Position numbers and translations under genes: made by a program
Shown: positions 8,415 through 17,200 of the stretch, piece by piece
Position numbering within the stretch: position 1 is the stretch's first letter
Layout of the letters: each line of letters begins with the position of its first letter
Source of the DNA: Bacillus haynesii
Lineage (GTDB): Bacteria > Bacillota > Bacilli > Bacillales > Bacillaceae
Assembly: GCF_001969855.1 (NCBI RefSeq)
Contig: NZ_MRBL01000004.1
Span: 1 to 64,000 of the forward strand
Length of the DNA stretch: 64,000 nucleotides
Reading direction: 5' to 3'
Notes under the pieces: model-generated
Told to the model about the DNA's origin: nothing
The model's input: only the letters and a program-made list of their open reading frames with translations
Database searches by the model: none

Positions 8415-9524
8415 ATGATTCCGTTAATCAATTTAAAACGTCAATTTCAAACGGTAAAACAGGATATTTTACAAGAGTTTGAGCATGTGTTGGACAGCGG
8501 CCAATATATATTGGGGCCAAAGGTTGGAGAATTAGAGAAAAGAATAGCCGAAAAGCTTGGTGTAAAAGAAGCGGTCACGGTCGCCAACGGAACGGATGCA
8601 TTGGTGCTGACACTCGAAGCTTTCGGCATCGGCAAAGGGGATGAAGTGATTACGACGCCGTTCACTTTTTTCGCCACCGCCGAAGCTGTCTCAAGAGTGG
8701 GGGCTAAGCCGGTGTTTGCTGATGTCGATCCTGAAACCTACAATCTTGATCCGAAAAAAATAGAAGAAAAGATCACCCCTGCTACTAAAGCGATCATTCC
8801 CGTCCACATCTTCGGACAGCCGGCTGATATGGACGAGATCATGGCGATTGCCAAAAAACACGGACTGCTTGTGATTGAGGATGCCTGCCAAGCGTTCGGC
8901 GCTTCGTATAAAGGGCGTCCTGTCGGCAGTATCGGGGATGCCGCCTGCTTTTCATTTTTCCCGACAAAAAACTTAGGAACGTTGGGAGACGGGGGAATAG
9001 TGACGATTTCAGATCCGGATGCGGCCCGGCAATTAAGAACACTCAGAACCCATGGCACTAGCAAAAAATACTTCCATGACAAAATCGGTTTCAACAGCCG
9101 TCTTGATGAATTACATGCCGCCGCTTTGCTCATTCTTCTTGAGAAAATCGACGGCTGGAATGAACAAAGAAGAAGAGTGGCCAGCCGCTACAAGGAAGGT
9201 TTGAAAACGGCGCGGCATCTTACACAGCCGGCTGAGAAAGAAGACCGCACACATATCTATCATCTCTATTGTATCGGCGCGAAAAACCGCGACAACATCA
9301 TTCAATCGCTGAAAGAGCAGCACATTCATTCAGGCGTGTATTATCCTTGTTGCCTTCATTTGCAAGCAGTCTATTCTTCCCTGCAGTACAAAAAAGGCGA
9401 TTTTCCTATAGCCGAGTCCTTGTCCGAAACCCTTTTCGCCATTCCGATGGATCCTTTTCTAGCCGCTGAGGAACAAGAGCAGATTATTTCCGCCCTGCTG
9501 AAAAAAGGAGGAGGGGAAAAGTGA
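8415..9524 (+). CDS. DegT/DnrJ/EryC1-family aminotransferase, WbpE-like
   Basis: A 369-residue PLP enzyme with VIEDACQAFGASYKG around the PLP aspartate and SFFPTKNLGTLGDGG, whose lysine (about K185) forms the Schiff base. The ATG at 8415 follows GAGGAGG closely; an upstream TTG at 8382 is in frame but unsupported. It is cotranscribed with a Gfo/Idh oxidoreductase (four-base overlap) and a UDP-sugar dehydrogenase. That gene trio equals WbpE, WbpB and WbpA of the UDP-2,3-diamino-uronate route, where the aminotransferase converts the 3-keto-glucuronate to the 3-amino sugar using glutamate. The regiochemistry is inferred from context only. Confidence 0.88.
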   Translation: MIPLINLKRQFQTVKQDILQEFEHVLDSGQYILGPKVGELEKRIAEKLGVKEAVTVANGTDALVLTLEAFGIGKGDEVITTPFTFFATAEAVSRVGAKPVFADVDPETYNLDPKKIEEKITPATKAIIPVHIFGQPADMDEIMAIAKKHGLLVIEDACQAFGASYKGRPVGSIGDAACFSFFPTKNLGTLGDGGIVTISDPDAARQLRTLRTHGTSKKYFHDKIGFNSRLDELHAAALLILLEKIDGWNEQRRRVASRYKEGLKTARHLTQPAEKEDRTHIYHLYCIGAKNRDNIIQSLKEQHIHSGVYYPCCLHLQAVYSSLQYKKGDFPIAESLSETLFAIPMDPFLAAEEQEQIISALLKKGGGEK

Positions 9525-10585
9525 CGGTTCATTTTGGTTTAATCGGCTGCGGCTATATGTCAAGAAAACATCTTCAAGCACTGGCCGGGTGCGATGAGGC
9601 AAAGTTGTCGGCTGTCAGTGATTTGCAGGAAGAACGGATGAAGGAAGCGGCAGAATACTATGCTTCCCTCGCCGGGGATGAAAGCCGAATGACCCGTTAT
9701 CCGCAGTATCAAGCGCTGCTTTCAGATTCTAAAATAGAAGCGGTCATTATTGCGGCGGTTTCGGGACTGCACGCCGAAATGGCCAAACATGCGCTGCTGG
9801 CAGGCAAGCACGTCATCGTCGAAAAACCGATGACCTTGTCATTACAGGATGCCGATGAGCTTATTGAACTGGCGGAACAGAACGGGCTGAAGCTCATGGT
9901 CTGCCACCAGATGCGCCACCGGCCGATCATGAAAAGACTGAAGGAAACGATTGAGAAAGGAAAACTGGGGAGGATTTACTTAGGTACAGTATCGCTCCGC
10001 TTAAACAGATCCCCCGCTTATTATGAAGCGGCATCCTGGCGAGGAAGCTGGGAAAAAGACGGCGGGATGCTGGTCAATCAAGGAATACACCTGATCGATC
10101 TGCTGCAATGGTTTTTAGGTGATGTAAAAGGCGTTTACGGAGATATACTGGGCGGCTCCGGAGCTAAAGAAACGGAAGATGTTGCTGTCGGTGTTCTGAC
10201 GTTTGCCAGTCAGGCGAAAGGAGTAGTAGAAGCGAATATCGTCACACAGCCAAACAATATCGGAAGCTCTCTCTCGATTTTTGGAGAAAATGGAACAATT
10301 TCATTGGAAGGCCCGGCATTAAACCGGATCAGCCGCTGGTATATCCACGGGGAGAAGGCGGATGCGGAAGATGCGGCACAGCTGATTGATCTCGGCGGCG
10401 AACAAACCGCAATGTATCAAAACTTTATAAACGCCGTCAAGCGCCAAGACACATTATTGGTTGACGGATATGAAGGAAAAAAGGCGATTGAAACGATTTT
10501 TGGAATCTATCAGTCTGTGCTGCAGAAGCAGCCGGTGCAGCTGCCTCTTTCTTCATTTCAAACATCTGATATGAAAAATAAATAG
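9521..10585 (+). CDS. Gfo/Idh/MocA-family oxidoreductase, WbpB-like
   Basis: 354 residues with an N-terminal NAD(P)-binding Rossmann fold (FGLIGCGYMSRKHL) and the family EKP motif (VIVEKPMTL, about residues 95–103), followed by the alpha/beta substrate domain with a GGMLVNQGIHLIDLLQW active-site segment. The start is GTG, overlapping the aminotransferase stop as GTGA. In the Wbp pathway this enzyme oxidises C3 of a UDP-N-acetyl-hexosaminuronic acid. Substrate assignment here rests on the flanking aminotransferase and dehydrogenase; other Gfo/Idh enzymes act on inositols or simple sugars. Confidence 0.87.
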   Translation: MTVHFGLIGCGYMSRKHLQALAGCDEAKLSAVSDLQEERMKEAAEYYASLAGDESRMTRYPQYQALLSDSKIEAVIIAAVSGLHAEMAKHALLAGKHVIVEKPMTLSLQDADELIELAEQNGLKLMVCHQMRHRPIMKRLKETIEKGKLGRIYLGTVSLRLNRSPAYYEAASWRGSWEKDGGMLVNQGIHLIDLLQWFLGDVKGVYGDILGGSGAKETEDVAVGVLTFASQAKGVVEANIVTQPNNIGSSLSIFGENGTISLEGPALNRISRWYIHGEKADAEDAAQLIDLGGEQTAMYQNFINAVKRQDTLLVDGYEGKKAIETIFGIYQSVLQKQPVQLPLSSFQTSDMKNK

Positions 10586-10670
10586 GTTTTGATTTGGTAG
10601 ATCGTCCCTTTCAAAAAAAGATTTGAAACATAGTTTATTAAAGGAATGTACAGAAGGGGCGATTTGATAA

Positions 10671-11966
10671 ATGAGCAAACAGGAAAAGCATAACGAAACG
10701 ATAGCGGTCATCGGCTTGGGGTTTGTCGGTCTGCCCTTGGCCATGTTGTTGATATCAAAAGGAATTCGGGTTATCGGTGTTGATTTGGACAAAAAGAAAG
10801 TCGAGACATTACAGAAGGGAAACAGCTATATTTCAGATATAAACGATCTAGCGGTGCAGGACGGAATAGGCACCGGTTTCTTTCGTCCTGTTTCGGACTA
10901 CGGTTTAATCAGTGAAGCGGATGCCGTCATCATCTGCGTACCGACGCCGCTGAATGAAGATGCGGGTCCTGATTTGAATTATGTGAAAGGAGCGGCGCAA
11001 TCGATTGGAGCGCATTTGAAAAAAGGGCAGCTCGTCGTGTTGGAAAGCTCGACATATCCGGGTACGACAAGGGACATCGTCAAACCAATCCTGGAAAAAA
11101 GCGGCCTTGTATGCGGAAAGGATTTTTATTTGGCTTATTCTCCAGAACGCGTTGATCCGGGCAATCAGTTCCCGATTGAGGTCGTGCCGAAGGTAGTAGG
11201 AGGAGCGACGGAGGCATGCCTTGAAAAGGTGCATCAGTTATACAGCGGCATTTATGAAGAAGTTGTGCCAGTTACATCACCTGAAACAGCGGAGCTGACA
11301 AAGCTGCTCGAAAATACGTACCGGTTTATTAATATATCATTCATTAATGAATTCGCGATGATGTGCGACAGGCTCGGGGTGAATGTGTGGGAAGTCATCG
11401 AGGCGGCAAGCACGAAGCCGTACGGGTTTGCGGCGTTTTATCCAGGCCCCGGCATCGGCGGCCATTGCATCCCTGTCGACCCGCTGTATTTGCAGTTTGT
11501 CATGAAACAAAGCGGTTTATCGAGCGACTTTATCGAGCTGTCGGAAGCAACAAATGAAAGAATCGTCCGCTATATCGCAGAGCGTTCCTTGCAACTGGCA
11601 GGGAAAGACAAGGCGACAGACGCCCGCATTTTAATCTACGGCGTCACCTATAAACGAAATATAGCGGATGTCCGCGAATCAAAATCGCTTGACATTTTAG
11701 AAAAGCTGATCGGCATGGGAGCTGATGTTTCCTACCATGATCCGCACGTTCCTGATCTCGACCTCAGCGGCAAAAAACTAGCAAGCATGCCGATAGATTC
11801 AGAGATGCTGAAAGAGTACGACTGTGTTGTCGTTTTGACCGATCATGACGCACTTCCGAAAGAGCTGTTATTAAACTATGCAAACGTGATATTTGATACG
11901 AGAGGCGTCCTGAGGAAAGCAGCCGGAAAAGCGAAAGTGATCCAACTCGGAAACGGGCGCCCTTGA
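10671..11966 (+). CDS. UDP-sugar 6-dehydrogenase (UDP-GlcNAc/ManNAc type), WbpA-like
   Basis: 431 residues in the three-domain layout of UDP-glucose/GDP-mannose dehydrogenases: NAD-binding GLGFVGLPLAMLL at the start, the central TAELTKLLENTYR helix with a conserved lysine (about K211), and GIGGHCIPVDPLYL with the thioester-forming cysteine (about C266), then a C-terminal UDP-binding domain (YGVTYKRNIADVRESKS). The PGPGIGGHCIPVDP form and the segment after it resemble WecC/WbpA, which act on N-acetyl-hexosamines, more than plain UDP-glucose enzymes. It follows the oxidoreductase by 85 bases and probably makes the uronate precursor for it. Confidence 0.88.
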   Translation: MSKQEKHNETIAVIGLGFVGLPLAMLLISKGIRVIGVDLDKKKVETLQKGNSYISDINDLAVQDGIGTGFFRPVSDYGLISEADAVIICVPTPLNEDAGPDLNYVKGAAQSIGAHLKKGQLVVLESSTYPGTTRDIVKPILEKSGLVCGKDFYLAYSPERVDPGNQFPIEVVPKVVGGATEACLEKVHQLYSGIYEEVVPVTSPETAELTKLLENTYRFINISFINEFAMMCDRLGVNVWEVIEAASTKPYGFAAFYPGPGIGGHCIPVDPLYLQFVMKQSGLSSDFIELSEATNERIVRYIAERSLQLAGKDKATDARILIYGVTYKRNIADVRESKSLDILEKLIGMGADVSYHDPHVPDLDLSGKKLASMPIDSEMLKEYDCVVVLTDHDALPKELLLNYANVIFDTRGVLRKAAGKAKVIQLGNGRP

Positions 11967-12047
11967 CGTCAATTTTTCTGCCGCGACTCACGCCCAGACA
12001 CGTTCGGAATACAATAAGTTTAAACAAGAACGTAAAGGGTGAGGGCC

Positions 12048-12959
12048 GTGTGGATCGGAATTCTGTTGATGGTCTTTGGAATTGGAATCAGTGTTTTTGC
12101 GGTCAGTCTGATTGTCAGCTATTTGTTTGTTTTGCCGAACCGGAGCGCATATGAAGAAACCTTTTTCAGCGGACTCAAACACGGCGAGATCATCGATGAC
12201 GTGTTTGAGTCACATGACAAAGAAGAGCTGTTTTTGACGGCGGGGGATGGATGCCGGCTGCATGCGCTGCTTTTTCCTGTTCAAAAGAGCAGGAAAGCCG
12301 TCATCATCTCCCACGGCATCAAGTGGTCGCTGTTTGGAGGGTATAAATACGTCGAGATGTTCCAGTCCATCGGCTACAATGTCCTGCTTTGCGACAGCAG
12401 ATGTCACGGGTTGAGCGGCGGTTCACACGTTTCCTACGGGTTTTACGAAAAGGACGATTTGGCGAGGTGGGCTGACGAGCTTGAGAACAGGTTTGGCAAA
12501 GATCTTTGGATCGGGGTTCTTGGTGAATCGCTCGGAGCGGCGGCTGCCATCGAGCTGATGAAACAGGACCGGAGAATCAAGTTTTGTATTGCCGATTCCT
12601 GCTTCAGCGATTTAACAGAGCTATGCCGCTTTCAGCTGAAAGCCGCCGTCAAATTGTCCGTGCCGTTTCTCATCCCGTTGGCAAGCGGGCTGATTAAACG
12701 GCGTCACGGCTGGAGCCTTGCCGACATATCGCCGGTCAGCAATCTTGAACAGTCAGACACGCCGCTGTTGATCATCCACGGCACTAACGATCAGCTTGTT
12801 CCGCCGGAAATGGCTAAAAGCTTGTATGAACGGAAAAAAGGATTCAAGAAACTGTATTTGATTGAAGGCGCGGGACATGTCGGCGGATTTCGCCACAATC
12901 CTGAAGAATACTTAAGCAAGATCAAAGACTTTCTTTTGAAAATCGAGCCGGCCAATTAG
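12048..12959 (+). CDS. Alpha/beta hydrolase with N-terminal membrane anchor (YqkD-like)
   Basis: About 303 residues. Residues 1–27 form one hydrophobic segment, so the enzyme is probably tethered with the hydrolase outside or at the membrane face. The catalytic triad is visible: nucleophile serine in GVLGESLGAA, aspartate in IHGTNDQLVPPE and histidine in GAGHVGGF. Overall length and layout resemble B. subtilis YqkD, a serine esterase of unknown substrate. GTG at 12048 is preferred because AAAGGGTGA lies just upstream; GTG at 12039 is in frame. It ends in the tetranucleotide TTAG shared with the convergent regulator gene. No link to the preceding sugar operon is evident. Confidence 0.8.
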   Translation: MWIGILLMVFGIGISVFAVSLIVSYLFVLPNRSAYEETFFSGLKHGEIIDDVFESHDKEELFLTAGDGCRLHALLFPVQKSRKAVIISHGIKWSLFGGYKYVEMFQSIGYNVLLCDSRCHGLSGGSHVSYGFYEKDDLARWADELENRFGKDLWIGVLGESLGAAAAIELMKQDRRIKFCIADSCFSDLTELCRFQLKAAVKLSVPFLIPLASGLIKRRHGWSLADISPVSNLEQSDTPLLIIHGTNDQLVPPEMAKSLYERKKGFKKLYLIEGAGHVGGFRHNPEEYLSKIKDFLLKIEPAN

Positions 12960-13348
12960 CCTTGCGATTCAAGCTTTTCAGCCGCAGCCGATCTTTGACG
13001 CGCTTCCTTGATTTTGCCGGCATATGACGTTCCCCAATTCATCATTTGACTGATGATCGGGATCAGCGTCTTGCCGAACTCTGTTAAACTGTACTCGACT
13101 TTCGGCGGAACCTGCTTATAAATCGTGCGGCAGACGATGCCGTCGCGCTCAAGTTCGCGAAGCTGGAGGGTCAGCATCCGCTGTGTCACGGCGGGAATTA
13201 AGCGCCGCAGCTCATTAAAGCGTTTTTTATCATTGATCAAGTGATACAAAATGACGCTTTTCCATTTGCCGCCGATGATATCGATCGTTGCTTCCACCGG
13301 GCATGAATAACCGTCCGGTGCTTCGCATGCTGCCGGATACTTTTTCAT
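12956..13348 (-). CDS. HxlR/DUF24-family redox-type regulator, HypR-like
   Basis: A 130-residue winged-helix protein with CPVEATIDIIGGKWKSVILYHL (N-terminal cysteine C16 before the first helix), QRMLTLQLRELERDGIVCR as recognition region and PPKVEYSLTEFGKTL as the wing. Further cysteines are C8 and C73. In B. subtilis the DUF24 regulator HypR senses electrophiles and hypochlorite by a cysteine disulfide and activates the nitroreductase gene hypO (yfkO), but from a distant locus. Here the regulator is divergent from the nitroreductase with a perfect dyad between them. HypR's second cysteine (near position 49) has no counterpart, so a different partner such as C73 or C8 would be needed. ATG with GGAGAGAGG upstream. 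Confidence 0.83.
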   Translation of the reverse strand: MKKYPAACEAPDGYSCPVEATIDIIGGKWKSVILYHLINDKKRFNELRRLIPAVTQRMLTLQLRELERDGIVCRTIYKQVPPKVEYSLTEFGKTLIPIISQMMNWGTSYAGKIKEARQRSAAAEKLESQG

Positions 13349-13361
13349 TTTCCTCTCTCCT

Positions 13362-13381
13362 TAGTATAAAAAATGATACTA
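13362..13381. promoter_or_regulatory. Dyad operator for the HxlR-type regulator
   Basis: TAGTAT-N8-ATACTA is a perfect inverted repeat 14 bases upstream of the regulator start and about 100 bases upstream of the nitroreductase start. DUF24 regulators bind dyads of this AT-rich type, so it is a likely auto- and cross-regulatory site. Confidence 0.6.
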
Positions 13382-13478
13382 TGCCACAAAAATGTGCGTA
13401 CTTTCTTATTGCTATTATAATGATTAGAATGAAATTAAGAAAGGAATATAAACTATAGACAAAAGGAGAGAACAGAAC

Positions 13479-14162
13479 ATGACAGAGCAATCAAAGAAGC
13501 AGGAGATTCTTGACGCATTCCAATTTAGACACGCGACAAAAGAATTTGATCCGGACAGAAAGATATCAGATGAGGATTTTCAGTTCATTTTAGAAGCGGG
13601 CAGACTGTCGCCAAGCTCGGTCGGCCTCGAACCGTGGAAATTTGTCGTCGTCCAAAATAAAGAGCTGCGTGAAAAACTGCGCCAAGTCTCATGGGGCGCG
13701 CAAGGACAGCTACCGACAGCCAGTCATTTCGTTTTGCTGCTCGGACGCACGGCTAAGGAAATGCGACATGATTCCGGCTATGTAGCAGATCAATTAAAGC
13801 ATGTGAAAAAGATGCCAGAGGACATCATTGAAAATATGCTGAAAGAAGACGGTGTTCTGAAAAGTTTCCAAGACGGCGATTTTCATTTGTACGAAAGCGA
13901 CAGAGCGATGTTTGACTGGGTATCAAAGCAAACGTACATCGCGCTTGCCAACATGATGACGGCAGCTGCCTTGATCGGTATTGACTCTTGCCCGATTGAA
14001 GGCTTTAACTACGACAAAGTCCACGACATCCTTGAAAAAGAAGGATTGTTGGAGGACGGACGCTTTGACATCTCAGTCATGGCCGCTTTCGGATACCGCG
14101 TGAAAGAGCCGCGTCCGAAGACGAGACGGGCGTTTGATCAAATCGTGAAATGGGTTGAATAA
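13479..14162 (+). CDS. yfkO: NAD(P)H-dependent FMN nitroreductase HypO/YfkO
   Basis: A 227-residue nitroreductase-fold flavoprotein. [19 protein letters not shown] and [19 protein letters not shown] form the FMN phosphate site, and [20 protein letters not shown] plus the C-terminal [12 protein letters not shown] segment complete the dimer and cofactor site. It strongly resembles B. subtilis YfkO (HypO), induced by electrophiles and hypochlorite stress. GGAGAG lies upstream of the ATG. Neighbours yfkN and yfkM follow as in B. subtilis. Control by the divergent HxlR-type regulator is likely; a TATAAT at 13416–13421 could be its -10. Confidence 0.9.
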   Translation: MTEQSKKQEILDAFQFRHATKEFDPDRKISDEDFQFILEAGRLSPSSVGLEPWKFVVVQNKELREKLRQVSWGAQGQLPTASHFVLLLGRTAKEMRHDSGYVADQLKHVKKMPEDIIENMLKEDGVLKSFQDGDFHLYESDRAMFDWVSKQTYIALANMMTAAALIGIDSCPIEGFNYDKVHDILEKEGLLEDGRFDISVMAAFGYRVKEPRPKTRRAFDQIVKWVE

Positions 14163-14163
14163 G

Positions 14164-14202
14164 AAAAGTGCGGTTCTGCCTTTAGCAGACCGCACTTTTT
14201 TT
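14164..14202 (+). terminator. Intrinsic terminator of yfkO (also faces yfkN)
   Basis: AAGTGCGGTTCTGC pairs with GCAGACCGCACTT around a short loop, followed by seven T. The two genes converge here, so it may serve both strands. Confidence 0.85.
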
Positions 14203-14206
14203 ATAT

Positions 14207-17200
14207 TTAGATTTGGAGTTTGCGCCGCTTCCTTTGGTAAAGGTACAGGCCGCTTCCGGATATAAGCAGCAGCAGGCCGAGCATCAGCCAATGATAGGCG
14301 CTTGAAGCGGTGTCAGGCAAAAATCCGCCGTTTGAACCATCGGAAGGTTGATTTCCGTCATCTGACCCGCCGCTGTCATGACCGCCTGATCCGTCTCCGC
14401 CGCTTCCGGCGCCGGGCGAAGCAGGGGGCTCACCGCCGCTGCCGCCATCCGGACCGTCATCATCGCCGGAACCCGGCGGAAGTGAAGGTGACCCGGCATC
14501 ATTGTCATTCATCACGGTATACTCGCTGAAATGGTCGACATAGCCTGCAACGGTACGGTCTTTCGTATAGCCGTTTGTCACTTTTGTGAAGCTGTTGTTT
14601 TTGCGGTCGACATAATAGACGCTCAAATGTTTGTCAGGAGCATCAACTTGGAAAAACAGTCCGACAGGCTCTTTAAATGTGCTGATCGCTTTTCCATTCT
14701 GCTGAATGTTGAAATCATATACCTTTGTGACCGCCTGTTTGATATCCTTGGCGATTTTAATGCTGATTTTTGTCTTTTCGCTTGCCAGATTAACAGCTGG
14801 AAGCTGCATCGCAATACGATCGTTTTTCAGGGTGATACTTGGATCACCAGTTCTTTCTTTCACAAGGCCAGTCTGTGCTTTTGTCATATTCAGCTTGATG
14901 TGTTCCTTTTCTGTGTCAGGGAAATAAGCAATCACCTGATTTGCGTTTTTCGCGTATGTTTCGAACGGCTTTTCCGCAAGCGTCCAAGTGCCGTCTGCCT
15001 GACGGTCAGGAAGGAACACTTCTGTGATTCTGTTTTCGATGTTCGGTGAAACAGAATCGTATAAGGCAAGCTGTTCTGTAAAAATATCGTAATCGGTAAA
15101 GCCGAGATCGACACCGTTTTTCGCTTCTTTAAAAACGGAATAGCCGTCTCCGCCGCCGCCCATGAAGTTATTTGTAGCGACGCGGTAGGTTTTGTCCAAA
15201 TCGAGCGGAACAGCGTCCCCTTTGTCATTGACGAGGTTCACATCGAGGATGCGTTCACCTTTTGGCTTGCTCAGTGTAAAGGTGAAGGATAAACCCGCGA
15301 CATGCGGAAACGCGCCCCCGCCTTCTTCGACTTGGCTCACCCCGTGCTCAAGCGCTTCTTTAATTTGCGCCCCCGTCAAATCAGCGGCATAAAGGGTGTT
15401 GCCGAACGGCATGACTGTCAGCACATCGCCGAGTGTGATGTCGCCTTTGGCAATACCGCTCCTGATTCCGCCGCCGTTTGTGATGGCGATGTCAGCGCCG
15501 CCGGCTTGTTTTGCTTTCTTCAGCATGCCGTCCGCGATAAAATTGCCGAGGTTCGTTTCTTTTGAGCGGACATGCTCGCGTTTTCCGTCAAGCGGGACAT
15601 CGGCATAGCCTACTTTTTTCTTTTTCAGTTCGTCAATATCTTCTTTAAAACCGTCAAGCACTTCTTTCGCAGGAGGGTCTTCGTCCACTTTGTCGTCGAT
15701 CGCGATCAAATTGAACCTTGATTGGTTCGTTTGAACGACGCCATTCTCATCAAACACAACATCGACCCTTCCCAAAAACTGCCCGTAGTCTTTCACCTGG
15801 GCGACGATTGTCGGTTCTTCGCTCTCGACTACTTTCAAGTGATCGACGAGTGTATGCGTATGCCCGCCGATAATCAAATCGATGCCCTTCACTTTTTTTG
15901 CAAGCTCCAGATCCCGATTGTAGCCGAGGTGGGTGAGGGCGATGATTTTGTTGACCTTTTCTTTTTCTTTCAGTTCCTTGACCGTTTTCTCCGCTGACTG
16001 ATAAGCGTCGTGAAACGCAATGTTTGGACCAGGGCTTGACGTATATGACGTATCTTCCGTCGTCAGGCCGAATACGCCGACTTGTTCGCCGTTTACATCA
16101 AGCAGAATATAAGGATAGATGCCGCTTTCTTTCTTTTTTCCCGCTGTTAAGACTGCAGGCTCTTTTTGAAAGCTTCGCAGCTGAGGCTCTTTTGATACAT
16201 CGACATTGGAGCTGACAATCGGAAAATCGGGCTTTTCCAGCTGGTGTCTGTTTAACGGATCGACGGCTGCATAGTTTCCGCTGAGAAAGTCTGCGAGCAC
16301 TTTAGGTCCCTTATCAAATTCATGGTTGCCGAAGGTCATGGCGTCATAGCCCATCATGTTCATCAGTTTCAAATCGGCGAGTCCGTTCCATTTTGTAAAA
16401 TACAGATCGCCGGAAAAGACATCGCCGGCATCGAGCAGCACATTGTTTTCTGCTTCACTGCGGATTTCTTTCACTTTGGCAGCGCGCCTTGCCGCTTCAT
16501 CAAGGTGGGCGTGCGTGTCGTTCGTGTGCATGACTGTTAACGTCCAGTTTCCATCATCAACGGGAGGCTCTGAACCGTCAAAGTTCAGTTTATAGACGCC
16601 ATATCCGCTGTTTTCGGATTCCCTGACAAAATCGATGTCTTTCGCTTTTTCAGCAAACGGTTTGGCGAGGAGGGAAGATTCAAATGTCACATCGGCTCCT
16701 TTAATCGGAGCGATCGACCAGTTGTTGTCGGCGGCAGGATTGACCGTTTTCTTTTCCATGATGTAGTTCATGAGCACCTGCCTGTTTTCATCAGCTGCCG
16801 CATAAACGACTTTGTCTTGAGTCAGATGTGGGAATCCGCCGCCCCCGGACGCGCGGTAATTATTTGTGACCACAAGAAATTCCTGGTCGTCGCGGACGGG
16901 TTTTCCGTTGTAAGACAACTGTTTGACGCGGTTCGCCTGCGGATTTTTCACCCCGCCTGACGCATTGTATTTTGCCGGTTGTGTGACATCGATCTGGTAG
17001 GTCACACCGTCAATGACATCGAAATTATACGACCTGAAATCGGGGTTGAGGAGCGCCTGTTCACCCGATTTTGAAGGATCGATCTGGTTGAACTGCCCGG
17101 CCGACATTTCGATCCAGTCCTTCACTTCGCTTCCCGTCAGCTTGACGATATAGAGCGTATTGTCGTACAAATACAAATCGCCGATGTTTTTGATCGCAAG

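Noticed and set aside
12018-12042. GTTTAA-N13-GGGTGA resembling a sigma-B promoter before the alpha/beta hydrolase
   Set aside because: The supposed -10 is the best Shine-Dalgarno for the chosen start, so transcription from it would give no usable leader.
14282-14530. Extra coding frames in the Gly/Ser/Asp-rich repeat region of yfkN
   Set aside because: They are compositional shadows of the YfkN linker before the LPDTA signal.
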